A DNA stretch of 64,000 nt, taken from contig NZVC01000017.1 in assembly GCA_002701395.1 (NCBI GenBank), positions 1 to 64,000 on the forward strand, in the 5' to 3' direction. This document shows, one piece after another, positions 44,917 to 53,082 of this stretch (position 1 is its first letter; each line of letters starts with the position of its first letter). A model generated the notes under the pieces. That model had not been told where the DNA came from. It did no database searches and saw nothing but the letters and a program-made list of their open reading frames with translations. Position numbers and translations under genes: made by a program. The stretch is from Maritimibacter sp. GTDB lineage: Bacteria > Pseudomonadota > Alphaproteobacteria > Rhodobacterales > Rhodobacteraceae.

Positions 44917-46061
44917 CCGACGACAGCATCGATACATTCCTCGCCCAGCCGTTCGGCGGGGGTGAAGGGTCGGTGACACCCCCGATCTATCAATCGTCGC
45001 TGTTCACCTTCGACGACTTCTCGGCCTTCGAGGCGCGGATGTCGGGGCAGGGGAACCGCACGCTGTATTCCCGCGTGCAGAACCCGACGCAGGACGCGTT
45101 CGAGCAGATGATGGCCAAGCTGGAAGGCGGCGAGGCCGCAGTGGGCTTTGCCAGCGGCATGGCGGCGATTTCGTCCGTGCTGTTCGCGTTCCTCAAGCCG
45201 GGCGACCGGCTGGCCTGTGTCGAGCACGTCTATCCCGACGCCTACCGCCTGATGGAACGGATGCTTGGGCCGTGGGGCGTAGAGGTCACGTATCACTCGG
45301 TGACCGAGCTTCAGGATAATCCGGATACGCTGAAGGGCGCGGCGCTGGCGTATCTTGAAAGCCCCAACTCGATGATGATGCAGGTGATGGACCTGCGGAA
45401 GGTGGCGGACCACGCGAAGGCGCACGGCTGCCTGACGGTCGTCGACAACAGCTGGGCGACGCCCGTGTTCCAGACGCCGCTGGCGCTGGGCATCGACATC
45501 GTCCTGCACTCGGCCTCGAAATACATCTGTGGGCATTCCGACACCGTGGCCGGTGTGGTCGTCGCATCGGACGAACATATCGCCCGCATCCGCGACCTGA
45601 CGCTGCCGCTGCTGGGTGGCAAGCTGGCGCCGTTCGAGGCGTGGCTTCTGGTGCGCGGCCTGCGCACGCTGCCCGCCCGGATGCGCGAACACCAGCGGAC
45701 CGCCGACCTGTTCGTCGACCGGCTTGGCGCGCGCCCCGAGGTCGTGACCGTCAACTCTCCGGGTCCGAACTCTGTCCCCGGTCTGAAGGGGCGGTCCGGT
45801 CTGATGTCAATCGAGTTCACCAAGGACATCGACGTCCGCAAGTTCGCCGACGCGCTGAACCTGTTCCACTACGGCGTCAGCTGGGGCGGGTTCGAAAGCC
45901 TGATCGTGCCCACGGCGATCACGCTGGCGCAGGCCGGGCCGAAGAACTCGCTTCAGGCATTCGGGGTGCCGGACACGATGGTCCGTATCTCGCTGGGGCT
46001 GGAGGACGCCGAGGCGCTTTGGTCCGATTTCGAATCCGCTCTGGTCACGGCCGGAAGCTGA
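44913..46061 (+). CDS. Cystathionine beta-lyase-like PLP enzyme
   Basis: A 382-residue Cys/Met-metabolism PLP enzyme. SRVQNPTQDAFEQMMAKLEG and VGFASGMAAISSVL bind the cofactor phosphate, VVDNSWATPVFQTPLALGID holds the aspartate, and the Schiff-base lysine is in SASKYICGHSD near residue 200. The family splits or forms C-S bonds (MetC, MetB, MdeA), and the fine specificity is not clear. It is unusual that it lies between a GntR regulator and a sugar-type ABC importer rather than with methionine genes. Confidence 0.85.
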   Translation: MTDDSIDTFLAQPFGGGEGSVTPPIYQSSLFTFDDFSAFEARMSGQGNRTLYSRVQNPTQDAFEQMMAKLEGGEAAVGFASGMAAISSVLFAFLKPGDRLACVEHVYPDAYRLMERMLGPWGVEVTYHSVTELQDNPDTLKGAALAYLESPNSMMMQVMDLRKVADHAKAHGCLTVVDNSWATPVFQTPLALGIDIVLHSASKYICGHSDTVAGVVVASDEHIARIRDLTLPLLGGKLAPFEAWLLVRGLRTLPARMREHQRTADLFVDRLGARPEVVTVNSPGPNSVPGLKGRSGLMSIEFTKDIDVRKFADALNLFHYGVSWGGFESLIVPTAITLAQAGPKNSLQAFGVPDTMVRISLGLEDAEALWSDFESALVTAGS

Positions 46062-46068
46062 ACAAGAA

Positions 46069-46085
46069 GGCCCGCCGAACGGGCC
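46069..46085 (+). other. Intercistronic hairpin before the binding-protein gene
   Basis: GGCCCG and CGGGCC around a 5-nt loop, in the 68-bp gap between lyase and binding-protein genes. Such stems often stabilise the highly expressed binding-protein mRNA segment; no T-run follows. Confidence 0.4.
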
Positions 46086-46129
46086 CCACGCACACAGAAA
46101 AACCCATTCAACAGGGAGCTAGAGGAAGA

Positions 46130-47380
46130 ATGAGAAAACTGACAGGAACCACCGCGCTCGCGCTGCTGCTCGCCACCGGCGCGCAAGCTGCCGACCTGAA
46201 GCTGGTCGAGGTGATCACCAGCCCCGAGCGCACCGAGACGCTGACGGAAATGGTCTCGGCTTGGGAAGAAGAGACCGGCAACACGGTCGAGATCGTGTCG
46301 CTGCCGTGGGGCCAGGCGTTCGAGAAGTTCGCCACGATGGTCGCTGGCGGGGACATCCCCGACGTGGTCGAGATGCCGGACCGCTGGCTGGCGCTGTACG
46401 GCCCGCAGCTGATGGACCTTCAGCCCTACTTCGAAGGCTGGGAACATGCCGACACGCTGACCGAGACCACGGTCAACATGGGGTCCGCCACCGCGGACGG
46501 GTCGTTCAAGGAAATCCCCTACGGCTTCTACCTGCGCGCCATGTTCTACAACAAGGACCTGCTGGCCGAGGCGGGCGTCGAAGGCGTACCGGAGACGATG
46601 GAAGAGTTCCGCGACGCATCCGCCAAGGTGTCCGAGCTGGACGGCAAGTACGGCTACTGCCTGCGCGGCGGTCCGGGCGGCCTGAACGGCTGGATGATGA
46701 TGGCGGCCAACATGATGGGCTCGCCCGAGTTCTTCGATGCGGACGGCAAGGCCACCATCAACTCTCCCGAAGCGGTCGAGGGCCTGCAGTTCCTGATCGA
46801 CATCTATCAGGACGGCCTTGCCCCGCGTGACGCCGTGTCTTGGGGCTTCAACGAGATCGTCGCCGGCTTCTATTCGGGCACCTGCGCGTTCCTCGATCAG
46901 GACCCGGACGCGCTGATCGCCGTGGCCGAACGGATGGACGCCGCAAGCTTCGCCGTCGCTCCGATGCCGAAGGGACCGGACGGCAAGTCCTTCCCGACCA
47001 TCGGCTATGCCGGCTGGGCGGCGTTCGACAGCTCGGAAGCGAAGGACGAGGCGTGGTCGCTGATCGCGCACCTGTCCAGCCCCGACCAGAACCAGACCTG
47101 GGCGCAGCGGGTGGGGGTCATCCCGATCCACAAGGACGCCGACCAGGACCCGTACTTCCAGTCCGAACAGTTCTCGGGCTGGTTCACGGAACTGAACGAC
47201 CCGGCATGGGAACCGCTGACCATGCCGACGTACCTCGAGGGCTTCGGCTATTTCGCCGACTCGATCGCTCTTGAGACCTCCCAGCAAGCGTTGCTGGGTG
47301 AAATCTCCGCCCAGGACATGGCCGACGAATGGGCCGAGTTCCTGACCGAAGAGTACGAGAAGTATCAGGCGGCGAAGTGA
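46130..47380 (+). CDS. ABC transporter extracellular solute-binding protein (CUT1, family 1)
   Basis: A 416-residue periplasmic binding protein. Signal peptide MRKLTGTTALALLLATGAQA with cleavage before ADLKLVEV. SAWEEETGNTVEIVSLPWGQ, ATMVAGGDIPDVVEMPDRWL and EIPYGFYLRAMFYNKDLLAE are typical of sugar-binding family 1. The ligand is not evident. GAGGAAG precedes ATG 46130. It heads the transporter part of the operon. Confidence 0.93.
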   Translation: MRKLTGTTALALLLATGAQAADLKLVEVITSPERTETLTEMVSAWEEETGNTVEIVSLPWGQAFEKFATMVAGGDIPDVVEMPDRWLALYGPQLMDLQPYFEGWEHADTLTETTVNMGSATADGSFKEIPYGFYLRAMFYNKDLLAEAGVEGVPETMEEFRDASAKVSELDGKYGYCLRGGPGGLNGWMMMAANMMGSPEFFDADGKATINSPEAVEGLQFLIDIYQDGLAPRDAVSWGFNEIVAGFYSGTCAFLDQDPDALIAVAERMDAASFAVAPMPKGPDGKSFPTIGYAGWAAFDSSEAKDEAWSLIAHLSSPDQNQTWAQRVGVIPIHKDADQDPYFQSEQFSGWFTELNDPAWEPLTMPTYLEGFGYFADSIALETSQQALLGEISAQDMADEWAEFLTEEYEKYQAAK

Positions 47381-48318
47381 CTCCACTCACGGACACAACT
47401 GACGCGACCGGGGGCATCCCCCGGTCGCGCTTTGGCCGGGCCTACCTGCGCTATGCGGTAGAGCCTTGGATGTATCTGTCACCGGCGGTTCTGCTGATCT
47501 GCTTCGTGATGCTGATCCCTCTGGCCATCGGGATTTCCTATTCGGTGCAGTCGATCAACCTGCTGCGCCCGTTCCAGACCGGCTTTGTCGGACTGGAGAA
47601 CTTCGCCGACCTTGGCGATGACAACAAATTCTGGCTCGCCTTGAGCAACACCTTCTGGTGGACCTTCGGCTCGGTGACGCTTCAGTTCCTTCTTGGCCTT
47701 GGGCTGGCTTTGCTGCTGTCGCGGCCGTTCCACGGAAAACGCGTGGTGCAGGCGCTGGTGTTCCTGCCGTGGGCCGTTCCGACCTTTCTGATCGCGCTGA
47801 CGTGGTCGTGGCTGCTGAACCCGGTGATCGGGCCGTTGCCGCACTGGTGGGCGGCGATGGGCCTTCTGGAAGAGCCGTACAACATCCTGTCGAACCCCGA
47901 CACGGCGATGTGGGGGCCGATCATGGCGAACGTCTGGTACGGCGTGCCCTTCTTCGCGATCACCCTGCTGGCCGCGCTGCAGTCGATCCCGCACGAACTG
48001 TACGAGGCGGCCGAGATCGACGGCGCCTCGCGCTGGCAGAGTTTCACCAAGATCACCCTGCCGTTCCTTGGGCCGATGATCGCGATCACGGTGATGCTGC
48101 GCGCGATCTGGATCGCCAACTTCGCGGACCTGATCTTTGTTATGACGGGCGGCGGGCCTGCCAACTCTACGCAGATCCTGTCGACCTACATCTTCACGAC
48201 GGCGTTCCGTAAACTAGACTTCGGCTATGCCTCGGCCATCGCGGTCGCGTTGCTGGGCGTGCTGCTGGTCTATGCCGCGATCCTGCTGTTCATCCGCGCA
48301 AAACTGGTGAAAACCTGA
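47377..48318 (+). CDS. ABC transporter permease (CUT1, MalF/UgpA type)
   Basis: A 313-residue inner-membrane permease with six to seven membrane segments. The EAA loop EAAEIDGASRWQSFTKITLP that docks on the ATPase is near residue 210. The start is GTG 47377, overlapping the binding-protein stop (GTGA). It pairs with the permease at 48318. Confidence 0.92.
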   Translation: MTPLTDTTDATGGIPRSRFGRAYLRYAVEPWMYLSPAVLLICFVMLIPLAIGISYSVQSINLLRPFQTGFVGLENFADLGDDNKFWLALSNTFWWTFGSVTLQFLLGLGLALLLSRPFHGKRVVQALVFLPWAVPTFLIALTWSWLLNPVIGPLPHWWAAMGLLEEPYNILSNPDTAMWGPIMANVWYGVPFFAITLLAALQSIPHELYEAAEIDGASRWQSFTKITLPFLGPMIAITVMLRAIWIANFADLIFVMTGGGPANSTQILSTYIFTTAFRKLDFGYASAIAVALLGVLLVYAAILLFIRAKLVKT

Positions 48319-49160
48319 TGGCCAGTATTTCCCGACCCTCGCCGCTGGCGGTCACCGGCAAGTACCTTGCCATCGCGGCCTATGTGATCTTCGCGCTGTT
48401 CCCGCTGTACTGGCTGCTGAAGATCGCGCTGACACCCGACCGGATGATCTATACCGAGGGCACCGCGCTGTGGCCCTCGACGCTGACGTTCGACAATTTC
48501 CGCGCCGTGATCTTCACGTCGGACTTCCTGTCGTATTTCAAGAACTCGGTCATCGTCTCGCTGACGACCGCCGCCGTCACGGCGCTGGTCGCAGCCGCCG
48601 CGGGGTACGCCTTTTCCCGCTTCCATTTCCGGGGCAAGCGGTGGGTCGTCGTGCTGATGCTGCTGACGCAGATGTTCCCGCTGCTGATGATCATCGCGCC
48701 GATCTACAAGATCGTCGCGGGGCTGGGGATGCTGAACTCGCTGACGTCGCTGATCGTCGTCTACGTGGCGTTCAACGTGCCGTTCGCGACCTTCCTGATG
48801 CAAAGCTTCTTCGACGGCATCCCGAAGGACCTTGAAGAAGCCGCGATGATCGACGGCTGCACCCGGTTTCAGGCGCTGTGGAAGGTGATCCTGCCGCTGA
48901 CGCTTCCGGGGCTGGGCGCGACGCTGGGCTTCGTGTTCACCGCCGCGTGGTCCGAGCTTTTGTTCGCGCTGATGCTGATCAACTCGAACGACGCGATGAC
49001 CTTCCCGGTCGGGCTGCTGACTTTCGTCAGCAAGTTCTCCGTCGATTGGGGGCAGATGATGGCCGCTGGCGTGCTGGCGCTGATCCCGTCCTGTCTCTTC
49101 TTCCTGTTCATCCAGAGGTACCTTGTACAGGGCCTGACCAGCGGCGCCGTGAAAGGATAA
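48318..49160 (+). CDS. ABC transporter permease (CUT1, MalG/UgpE type)
   Basis: A 280-residue inner-membrane permease with six membrane segments. The EAA loop is EEAAMIDGCTRFQALWKVIL near residue 175. ATG 48318 overlaps the previous stop by one base (TGATG). Confidence 0.93.
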   Translation: MASISRPSPLAVTGKYLAIAAYVIFALFPLYWLLKIALTPDRMIYTEGTALWPSTLTFDNFRAVIFTSDFLSYFKNSVIVSLTTAAVTALVAAAAGYAFSRFHFRGKRWVVVLMLLTQMFPLLMIIAPIYKIVAGLGMLNSLTSLIVVYVAFNVPFATFLMQSFFDGIPKDLEEAAMIDGCTRFQALWKVILPLTLPGLGATLGFVFTAAWSELLFALMLINSNDAMTFPVGLLTFVSKFSVDWGQMMAAGVLALIPSCLFFLFIQRYLVQGLTSGAVKG

Positions 49161-49164
49161 TCCG

Positions 49165-50211
49165 ATGGCCGAGATGGAACTGAAATCCGTGCGCAAGGCC
49201 TACGGGAACACCGAGGTCCTGCGCGACATCGACCTGAAGATCGAGGACGGCGAATTCGTCGTTCTGGTCGGGCCTTCGGGCTGTGGCAAGTCCACCCTGC
49301 TGCGCATGATCGCGGGGCTGGAACCGATCTCGGGCGGTGCGTTCACCATCGGCGGCCAGCCGATGAACGACGTGGCGCCGCGCGACCGGGACATCGCGAT
49401 GGTGTTCCAAAGCTACGCCCTGTACCCGCATATGTCGGTCGAGCGGAACATGGGCTTCTCGATGGAGATCCGGCGCGAGCCGGTGGCCAAGCGCAAGGGC
49501 CCGGTCGCCGAAGCGGCGCAGACGCTGGGCCTGGACAAGCTGCTGGACCGTTTCCCCAAGGCCCTGTCCGGCGGGCAGCGGCAGCGGGTCGCGATGGGGC
49601 GCGCCATCGTGCGCGATCCCAAGGCCTTCCTGTTCGACGAACCACTGTCGAACCTCGATGCCGCGTTGCGGGTCGAGATGCGGCTGGAGATCGCCAAGCT
49701 GCACCAGCGGCTTGGTGCGACGATGGTCTACGTGACCCACGATCAGGTCGAGGCGATGACATTGGCCGACCGTATCGTTGTGCTGAACGGCGGCGACATC
49801 CAGCAGGTGGGGTCGCCCTTGGATCTGTACGACACGCCGGCGAACCTGTTCGTCGCGCAGTTCATCGGCTCGCCCAATATGAACGTGTTCGACGTGACAC
49901 CCGTCGAAGGTGGCGTGCGGCTTGGGAACGGCACGGTGCTGCCCGGACCCGCAGAGGCGCGCCATCTGGGCATCCGGCCCGAGCATGTCGAGATCGTCGA
50001 GGACAGCGGCGACGTCACCGCGACGGCGCAACTGGTCGAGCGGCTGGGCTCGGATACCAACATTTACACGGATATCGACGGGGCAGGGCCCTTGCTGGTC
50101 CGGGTCAGTGGGAATGTGGGGCTGAAGCCCGGCGAGCGCGTGACCCTACGTTACAACCCCGCCCGGTTGCATTTTTTCGGCGCGGACGGAGCCGTGTTGC
50201 CGCGAACCTGA
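49165..50211 (+). CDS. ABC transporter ATP-binding protein (UgpC/MsmK type)
   Basis: A 348-residue ATPase of the MalK/UgpC branch. Walker A is VGPSGCGKSTLLRM, Q-loop VFQSYALYPHMSV, signature ALSGGQRQRVAMGRA, Walker B AFLFDEPLSNLDA, switch YVTHDQVEAMTLADR, followed by a C-terminal TOBE/regulatory domain (about 235-348). It completes the importer and is the last gene of the GntR-lyase-ABC operon. Confidence 0.95.
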   Translation: MAEMELKSVRKAYGNTEVLRDIDLKIEDGEFVVLVGPSGCGKSTLLRMIAGLEPISGGAFTIGGQPMNDVAPRDRDIAMVFQSYALYPHMSVERNMGFSMEIRREPVAKRKGPVAEAAQTLGLDKLLDRFPKALSGGQRQRVAMGRAIVRDPKAFLFDEPLSNLDAALRVEMRLEIAKLHQRLGATMVYVTHDQVEAMTLADRIVVLNGGDIQQVGSPLDLYDTPANLFVAQFIGSPNMNVFDVTPVEGGVRLGNGTVLPGPAEARHLGIRPEHVEIVEDSGDVTATAQLVERLGSDTNIYTDIDGAGPLLVRVSGNVGLKPGERVTLRYNPARLHFFGADGAVLPRT

Positions 50212-50247
50212 CCGGGATTTTCGCTAAGGCGTTGAAATCTTTAATCT

Positions 50248-50265
50248 TTGCCGGAATTCCGGCAA
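50248..50265. other. Perfect 18-bp palindrome after the ABC operon
   Basis: TTGCCGGAATTCCGGCAA is a perfect palindrome 37 bp past the ATPase stop. It can form a 7-bp stem with a 4-nt loop in RNA but lacks a T-run; it could be a weak terminator or a protein site upstream of cassette A. Confidence 0.45.
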
Positions 50266-50283
50266 GGGTGTCCTAAAGGATAG

Positions 50284-50326
50284 CTGTACTAAGGGATATG
50301 TATGCGCAGGTGATTAACTCGCTTAT
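50284..50326 (+). promoter_or_regulatory. Cassette A leader motif
   Basis: A stretch of about 43 bp (CTGTACTAAGG, then TATGTATGC, then GTGATTAACTCGC) recurs in front of all three cassettes with few changes. It lies 44 bp upstream of the micropeptide start. It may contain the promoter and a regulator site; I cannot assign -35/-10 boxes. Confidence 0.6.
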
Positions 50327-50369
50327 GACGTGCGCCATAGAGTTCAACACCAACTCAGGAGTATCCGAA

Positions 50370-50447
50370 ATGTCGCTGTTCAAGAACGTCAGTCTGCCGA
50401 TCGTCGAGATCGCCTTCTTCCTCGTCCTGATCGGAGTGTTTGCGTGA
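50370..50447 (+). CDS. 25-residue hydrophobic micropeptide, cassette A
   Basis: An open frame of 25 codons starting ATG 50370, eight bases after AGGAG. The peptide begins MSLFKNVSLPIVEI and ends in a hydrophobic run FFLVLIGVFA, so one short membrane segment carrying a single Glu at residue 13. Its TGA overlaps the ATG of the 67-residue gene by one base. The sequence is conserved in cassette B (about 20 of 25 residues identical), which supports translation. Confidence 0.7.
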   Translation: MSLFKNVSLPIVEIAFFLVLIGVFA

Positions 50448-50650
50448 TGACCATGCTGTCCCATGAGTTCGCTGCCGCCGAAGCCGTCGCCAAGCCGCTG
50501 GCCGCCCGTCTCGAAGACCTGCGCGCCGCCCAGATGCCCGTCGTCCCCGGCATGCCCCATCCGCCGCGCCAGCGTCGTGAATACCTGATGGCCCTTGCCG
50601 AAGCTTATGAAGCTGGCGAGCTGGTCCTTTCGACCGATCCGCGCGCGTAA
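50447..50650 (+). CDS. 67-residue cassette protein, copy A
   Basis: A small soluble protein of unknown family. A variable N-terminal helix (residues 1-24) is followed by LRAAQMPVVPGM and the near-invariant block HPPRQRREYLMALAEAYEAG, then ELVLSTDPRA. The basic RQRR turn followed by an acidic helix could bind RNA or a partner protein. ATG 50447 overlaps the micropeptide stop (TGATG), with GGAG ten bases upstream inside the micropeptide frame. It differs from copy B at two residues only. Confidence 0.85.
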   Translation: MTMLSHEFAAAEAVAKPLAARLEDLRAAQMPVVPGMPHPPRQRREYLMALAEAYEAGELVLSTDPRA

Positions 50651-50672
50651 GTCACGCCCGCGACGAACGACG

Positions 50673-50704
50673 GCCCGCCAAGCCCCGAGCATCGGGGGGC
50701 GGGC
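50673..50704 (+). ncRNA. Cassette A 3' hairpin
   Basis: GCCCGCC and GGCGGGC enclose an inner stem CCCCGA/TCGGGG with a 3-nt loop and a 3-nt bulge. Copy B has the same fold with the last inner A-T pair replaced by G-C. It sits between the 67-residue gene and the terminator and could be part of a stable 3' RNA. Confidence 0.55.
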
Positions 50705-50748
50705 TGACGAGAAGACCCTAGGAAGACGCCAGCAAGACCGACAGACGT

Positions 50749-50781
50749 ACCCGTCGTCCCACCCGGACCGGCGGGTTTTTT
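50749..50781 (+). terminator. Cassette A terminator
   Basis: ACCCGTCG pairs with CGGCGGGT (one T-G pair) around a 12-nt loop, followed by a T-run. Cassettes B and C have the same stem with T-A and C-G at the varying pair. Confidence 0.8.
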
Positions 50782-51004
50782 GTGCGCTGATCACAGGTGC
50801 CGACAGACCGACCGCCGCCTGGGCCGAACACCCCAAACCATCGAAGCGAATCTTCGGGCCCACAGATGTTAGCGCATGACAGGCGCGAGGCGGCGGTTGC
50901 GACTGGTTTCTGCCGCATTCGGGGCAGTCCGGCCCCCTTGGCATCACAATCCCCGTTCAAAAAGACCGACTTAGCCCATTTCCGGCGCATTCGACCGGTG
51001 CGAC

Positions 51005-51047
51005 CTGTACTAAGAGGTATGTATGCCGGGGTGATGAATTCGCGTAA
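51005..51047 (+). promoter_or_regulatory. Cassette B leader motif
   Basis: CTGTACTAAGAGG, then TATGTATGC, then GTGATGAATTCGCGTA: the same motif as in cassettes A and C. The 223 bp between the cassette A terminator and this motif hold no gene I can support. Confidence 0.6.
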
Positions 51048-51089
51048 AAGATGAGGCGTGGGGTGGTTAGACAAGTGAAGAGTTTAGAA

Positions 51090-51167
51090 ATGTCGATGTT
51101 CAAGTCCTTCAGCCTGCCGATCGTCGAAATCGGCTTTTTCCTCATCCTGATCGGAGTGTTTGCATAA
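51090..51167 (+). CDS. 25-residue hydrophobic micropeptide, cassette B
   Basis: A 25-codon frame starting MSMFKSFSLPIVEI and ending FFLILIGVFA, again with one membrane-like run and Glu 13. Its TAA overlaps the ATG of the next gene (TAATG). The ribosome site GAAGAG is weaker than in cassette A. Substitutions relative to copy A are conservative (V to I, N to S), as expected for a translated peptide. Confidence 0.68.
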   Translation: MSMFKSFSLPIVEIGFFLILIGVFA

Positions 51168-51370
51168 TGACCATGCTGTCCCATGAATTCGTCGCCGCCG
51201 AAGCCGTCGCAAAGCCGCTGGCCGCCCGTCTCGAAGAGTTGCGCGCCGCCCAGATGCCCGTCGTCCCCGGCATGCCGCATCCGCCGCGCCAGCGTCGTGA
51301 ATACCTGATGGCCCTTGCCGAAGCTTACGAAGCCGGCGAACTGGTCCTTTCGACCGATCCGCGCGCGTAA
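51167..51370 (+). CDS. 67-residue cassette protein, copy B
   Basis: Nearly identical to copy A: only A9V and D24E differ. It shares the VVPGM turn, the HPPRQRREYLMALAEAYEAG block and the LSTDPRA tail. It is coupled to the micropeptide stop and followed by the same two-hairpin 3' region. A recent tandem duplication of the whole 0.7-kb cassette explains the pair. Confidence 0.85.
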   Translation: MTMLSHEFVAAEAVAKPLAARLEELRAAQMPVVPGMPHPPRQRREYLMALAEAYEAGELVLSTDPRA

Positions 51371-51392
51371 GACACGCCCGCGATGAACGACG

Positions 51393-51424
51393 GCCCGCCA
51401 AGCCCCGGATACCGGGGGGCGGGC
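51393..51424 (+). ncRNA. Cassette B 3' hairpin
   Basis: GCCCGCC/GGCGGGC outer stem with CCCCGG/CCGGGG inner stem and loop ATA. Relative to cassette A, one inner pair has changed from A-T to G-C on both sides, which supports the RNA fold. Confidence 0.55.
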
Positions 51425-51456
51425 TGACGCAAGATCCAAGACATTCCGAATGCCGC

Positions 51457-51488
51457 ACCCGTCGCCCGAACCGGACCGACGGGTTTCT
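51457..51488 (+). terminator. Cassette B terminator
   Basis: A perfect 8-bp stem (ACCCGTCG with CGACGGGT), 12-nt loop and TTTCTT tail. The RTX gene stop is 18 bp further on, in convergent orientation. Confidence 0.75.
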
Positions 51489-51506
51489 TGTATCGGCTGT
51501 CCGGCC

Positions 51507-52943
51507 TTAGACGTAGAAATCCGTTTCCGTCAGGCCGGTGACAAGGTTCACCTCGATCCGCATGTCCGTCCCGCCGTCGCCATCCGCGTCGACGAACACG
51601 ATGGTGTCCCCATAGGAATTCTCGAAGGTCCGCAGGCTGGCCTGCCCGCCGCCGGAAAAGCCGCCGAGGATGTTCACCTCCATCGTGCCGGACACCAGCT
51701 GGGTGAAGTCGAGCGTATCCTGACCGACCTCGAAATTGTTGATCCGGTCGGATCCGCCGCCGGGGCTGTCCGACACCTTGCTGAATACGAAGATGTCCTG
51801 CCCGGCGCCGCCGTCCAACGTGTCCGCCCCTGCGCCGCCCTTAAGCGTATCGTCCCCGTCGCCGCCGGTCATGATGTCGTTGCCGATGCCGCCGAACAGC
51901 AGATCATCGTCGTCGCCGCCGTCCATGATGTCGACGCCAGCCCGACCGAACAGCACGTCGTTGCCTGCGCCGCCAAGCATGTAGTCGTCACCGCGCCCGC
52001 CATCCAGCGTGTCGGCGCCCGCGCCGCCGTAGATGGTGTCGCGCGAGTTGTCGCCGTAAAGCGCGTTTGCGCCCGCGTTGCCCGTCAGGATGTTGCGCGA
52101 CCCGTTCCCGGCGCCGTCGATGGCGTCCGACCCAAGCAGCGTCAGGTTCTCGAAGAAATCCGCCAGCGAGAAGCTGACCGTGCTTTGCACCGTGTCCACG
52201 CCTCCGCCGGGGGCTTCGAACAGCGAGGCCGCACCGTCGTCCACGATATAAAGGTCGTTCCCCAGCCCGCCATAGACCGTGCCCTGCACCGTGCCGCCGC
52301 GCCCGTCGAACACGTCCTCGCCGGCTTGCATCAGCACATCGCCAATGACGAGGCCGGTGTTGATGAAGGTCAGGTCGGCGTCGAACGCGTCATTGAAATT
52401 GGCATCGCCGTTGCCGGCTTCCGAGTTCGCGACGGCAATGTAGCGACCGGTTGCAATGTTGAGATCGGCGATCAGCGTTCCGTCGTTGCGCAGCGTGTGG
52501 GTCAGTCCGCGGGTCTGGTAGGCGGCGGCGTCGCCGGTGGCTTCGTTGTTGTTGGCCCCGCCCTGGACCGTGCCGGTCGACGTGATGATCGTTTCGCCTC
52601 CGTCCGATGCGAAATCGACGATGCCGTTGTCGACGCCGTACACATAGCCGGAAACGATCAGCCTGTTGTTGTTCCCGCTGACATCGATGCCGTCACCGTC
52701 GCCGCTTGTCGCGTAGACGCTGCCGGTCGAGGCGATCGTAAGGGTATCCGACCCGGTCATGCGGATGCCGTCGCCCGACGAGGTGACGATCATCCCGGCA
52801 ATCGTCAGGCTGCCGCTGGCATCTGTGGCGAAGGTGAAGGCAGCCCCGGTCGTGTTGACGGTTGCCGTCGGTGCAAGGAACACGTCCTCTCCGTCCGCGA
52901 TGCCGGTCGCCGTCGTGATGTTGCCGGTCAGCAGGGTCGCCAT
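51507..52943 (-). CDS. RTX (hemolysin-type calcium-binding repeat) protein
   Basis: A 478-residue acidic protein probably secreted unfolded by a type I system. The first ~290 residues are Thr/Ser/Gly/Asp-rich with repeating hydrophobic pattern, resembling a beta-solenoid. Then come about ten GGxGxDxLx nonapeptides (for example GGAGADTLDGGRGDDYMLGG) that bind calcium. The C-terminus has the serralysin-like IFVFSKVSDSPGGGSDRIN segment followed by NNFEVGQDTLDF. It has no Sec signal peptide, and no type I secretion genes are nearby. ATG 52943 has AAGGA upstream. Confidence 0.88.
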   Translation of the reverse strand: MATLLTGNITTATGIADGEDVFLAPTATVNTTGAAFTFATDASGSLTIAGMIVTSSGDGIRMTGSDTLTIASTGSVYATSGDGDGIDVSGNNNRLIVSGYVYGVDNGIVDFASDGGETIITSTGTVQGGANNNEATGDAAAYQTRGLTHTLRNDGTLIADLNIATGRYIAVANSEAGNGDANFNDAFDADLTFINTGLVIGDVLMQAGEDVFDGRGGTVQGTVYGGLGNDLYIVDDGAASLFEAPGGGVDTVQSTVSFSLADFFENLTLLGSDAIDGAGNGSRNILTGNAGANALYGDNSRDTIYGGAGADTLDGGRGDDYMLGGAGNDVLFGRAGVDIMDGGDDDDLLFGGIGNDIMTGGDGDDTLKGGAGADTLDGGAGQDIFVFSKVSDSPGGGSDRINNFEVGQDTLDFTQLVSGTMEVNILGGFSGGGQASLRTFENSYGDTIVFVDADGDGGTDMRIEVNLVTGLTETDFYV

Positions 52944-53082
52944 GATTTTTTCCTTGGTGTGGATGTAAGAACCGAACGTTGCGTTCCGTCGGGCAGCGTT
53001 AGCCGAGACGGGTAGGATTAACTATCCGAATCCGCGACGGCGGGCCGCGCCGGGCGGTTCGGGGGCGTCGCGCGCGACCGTA

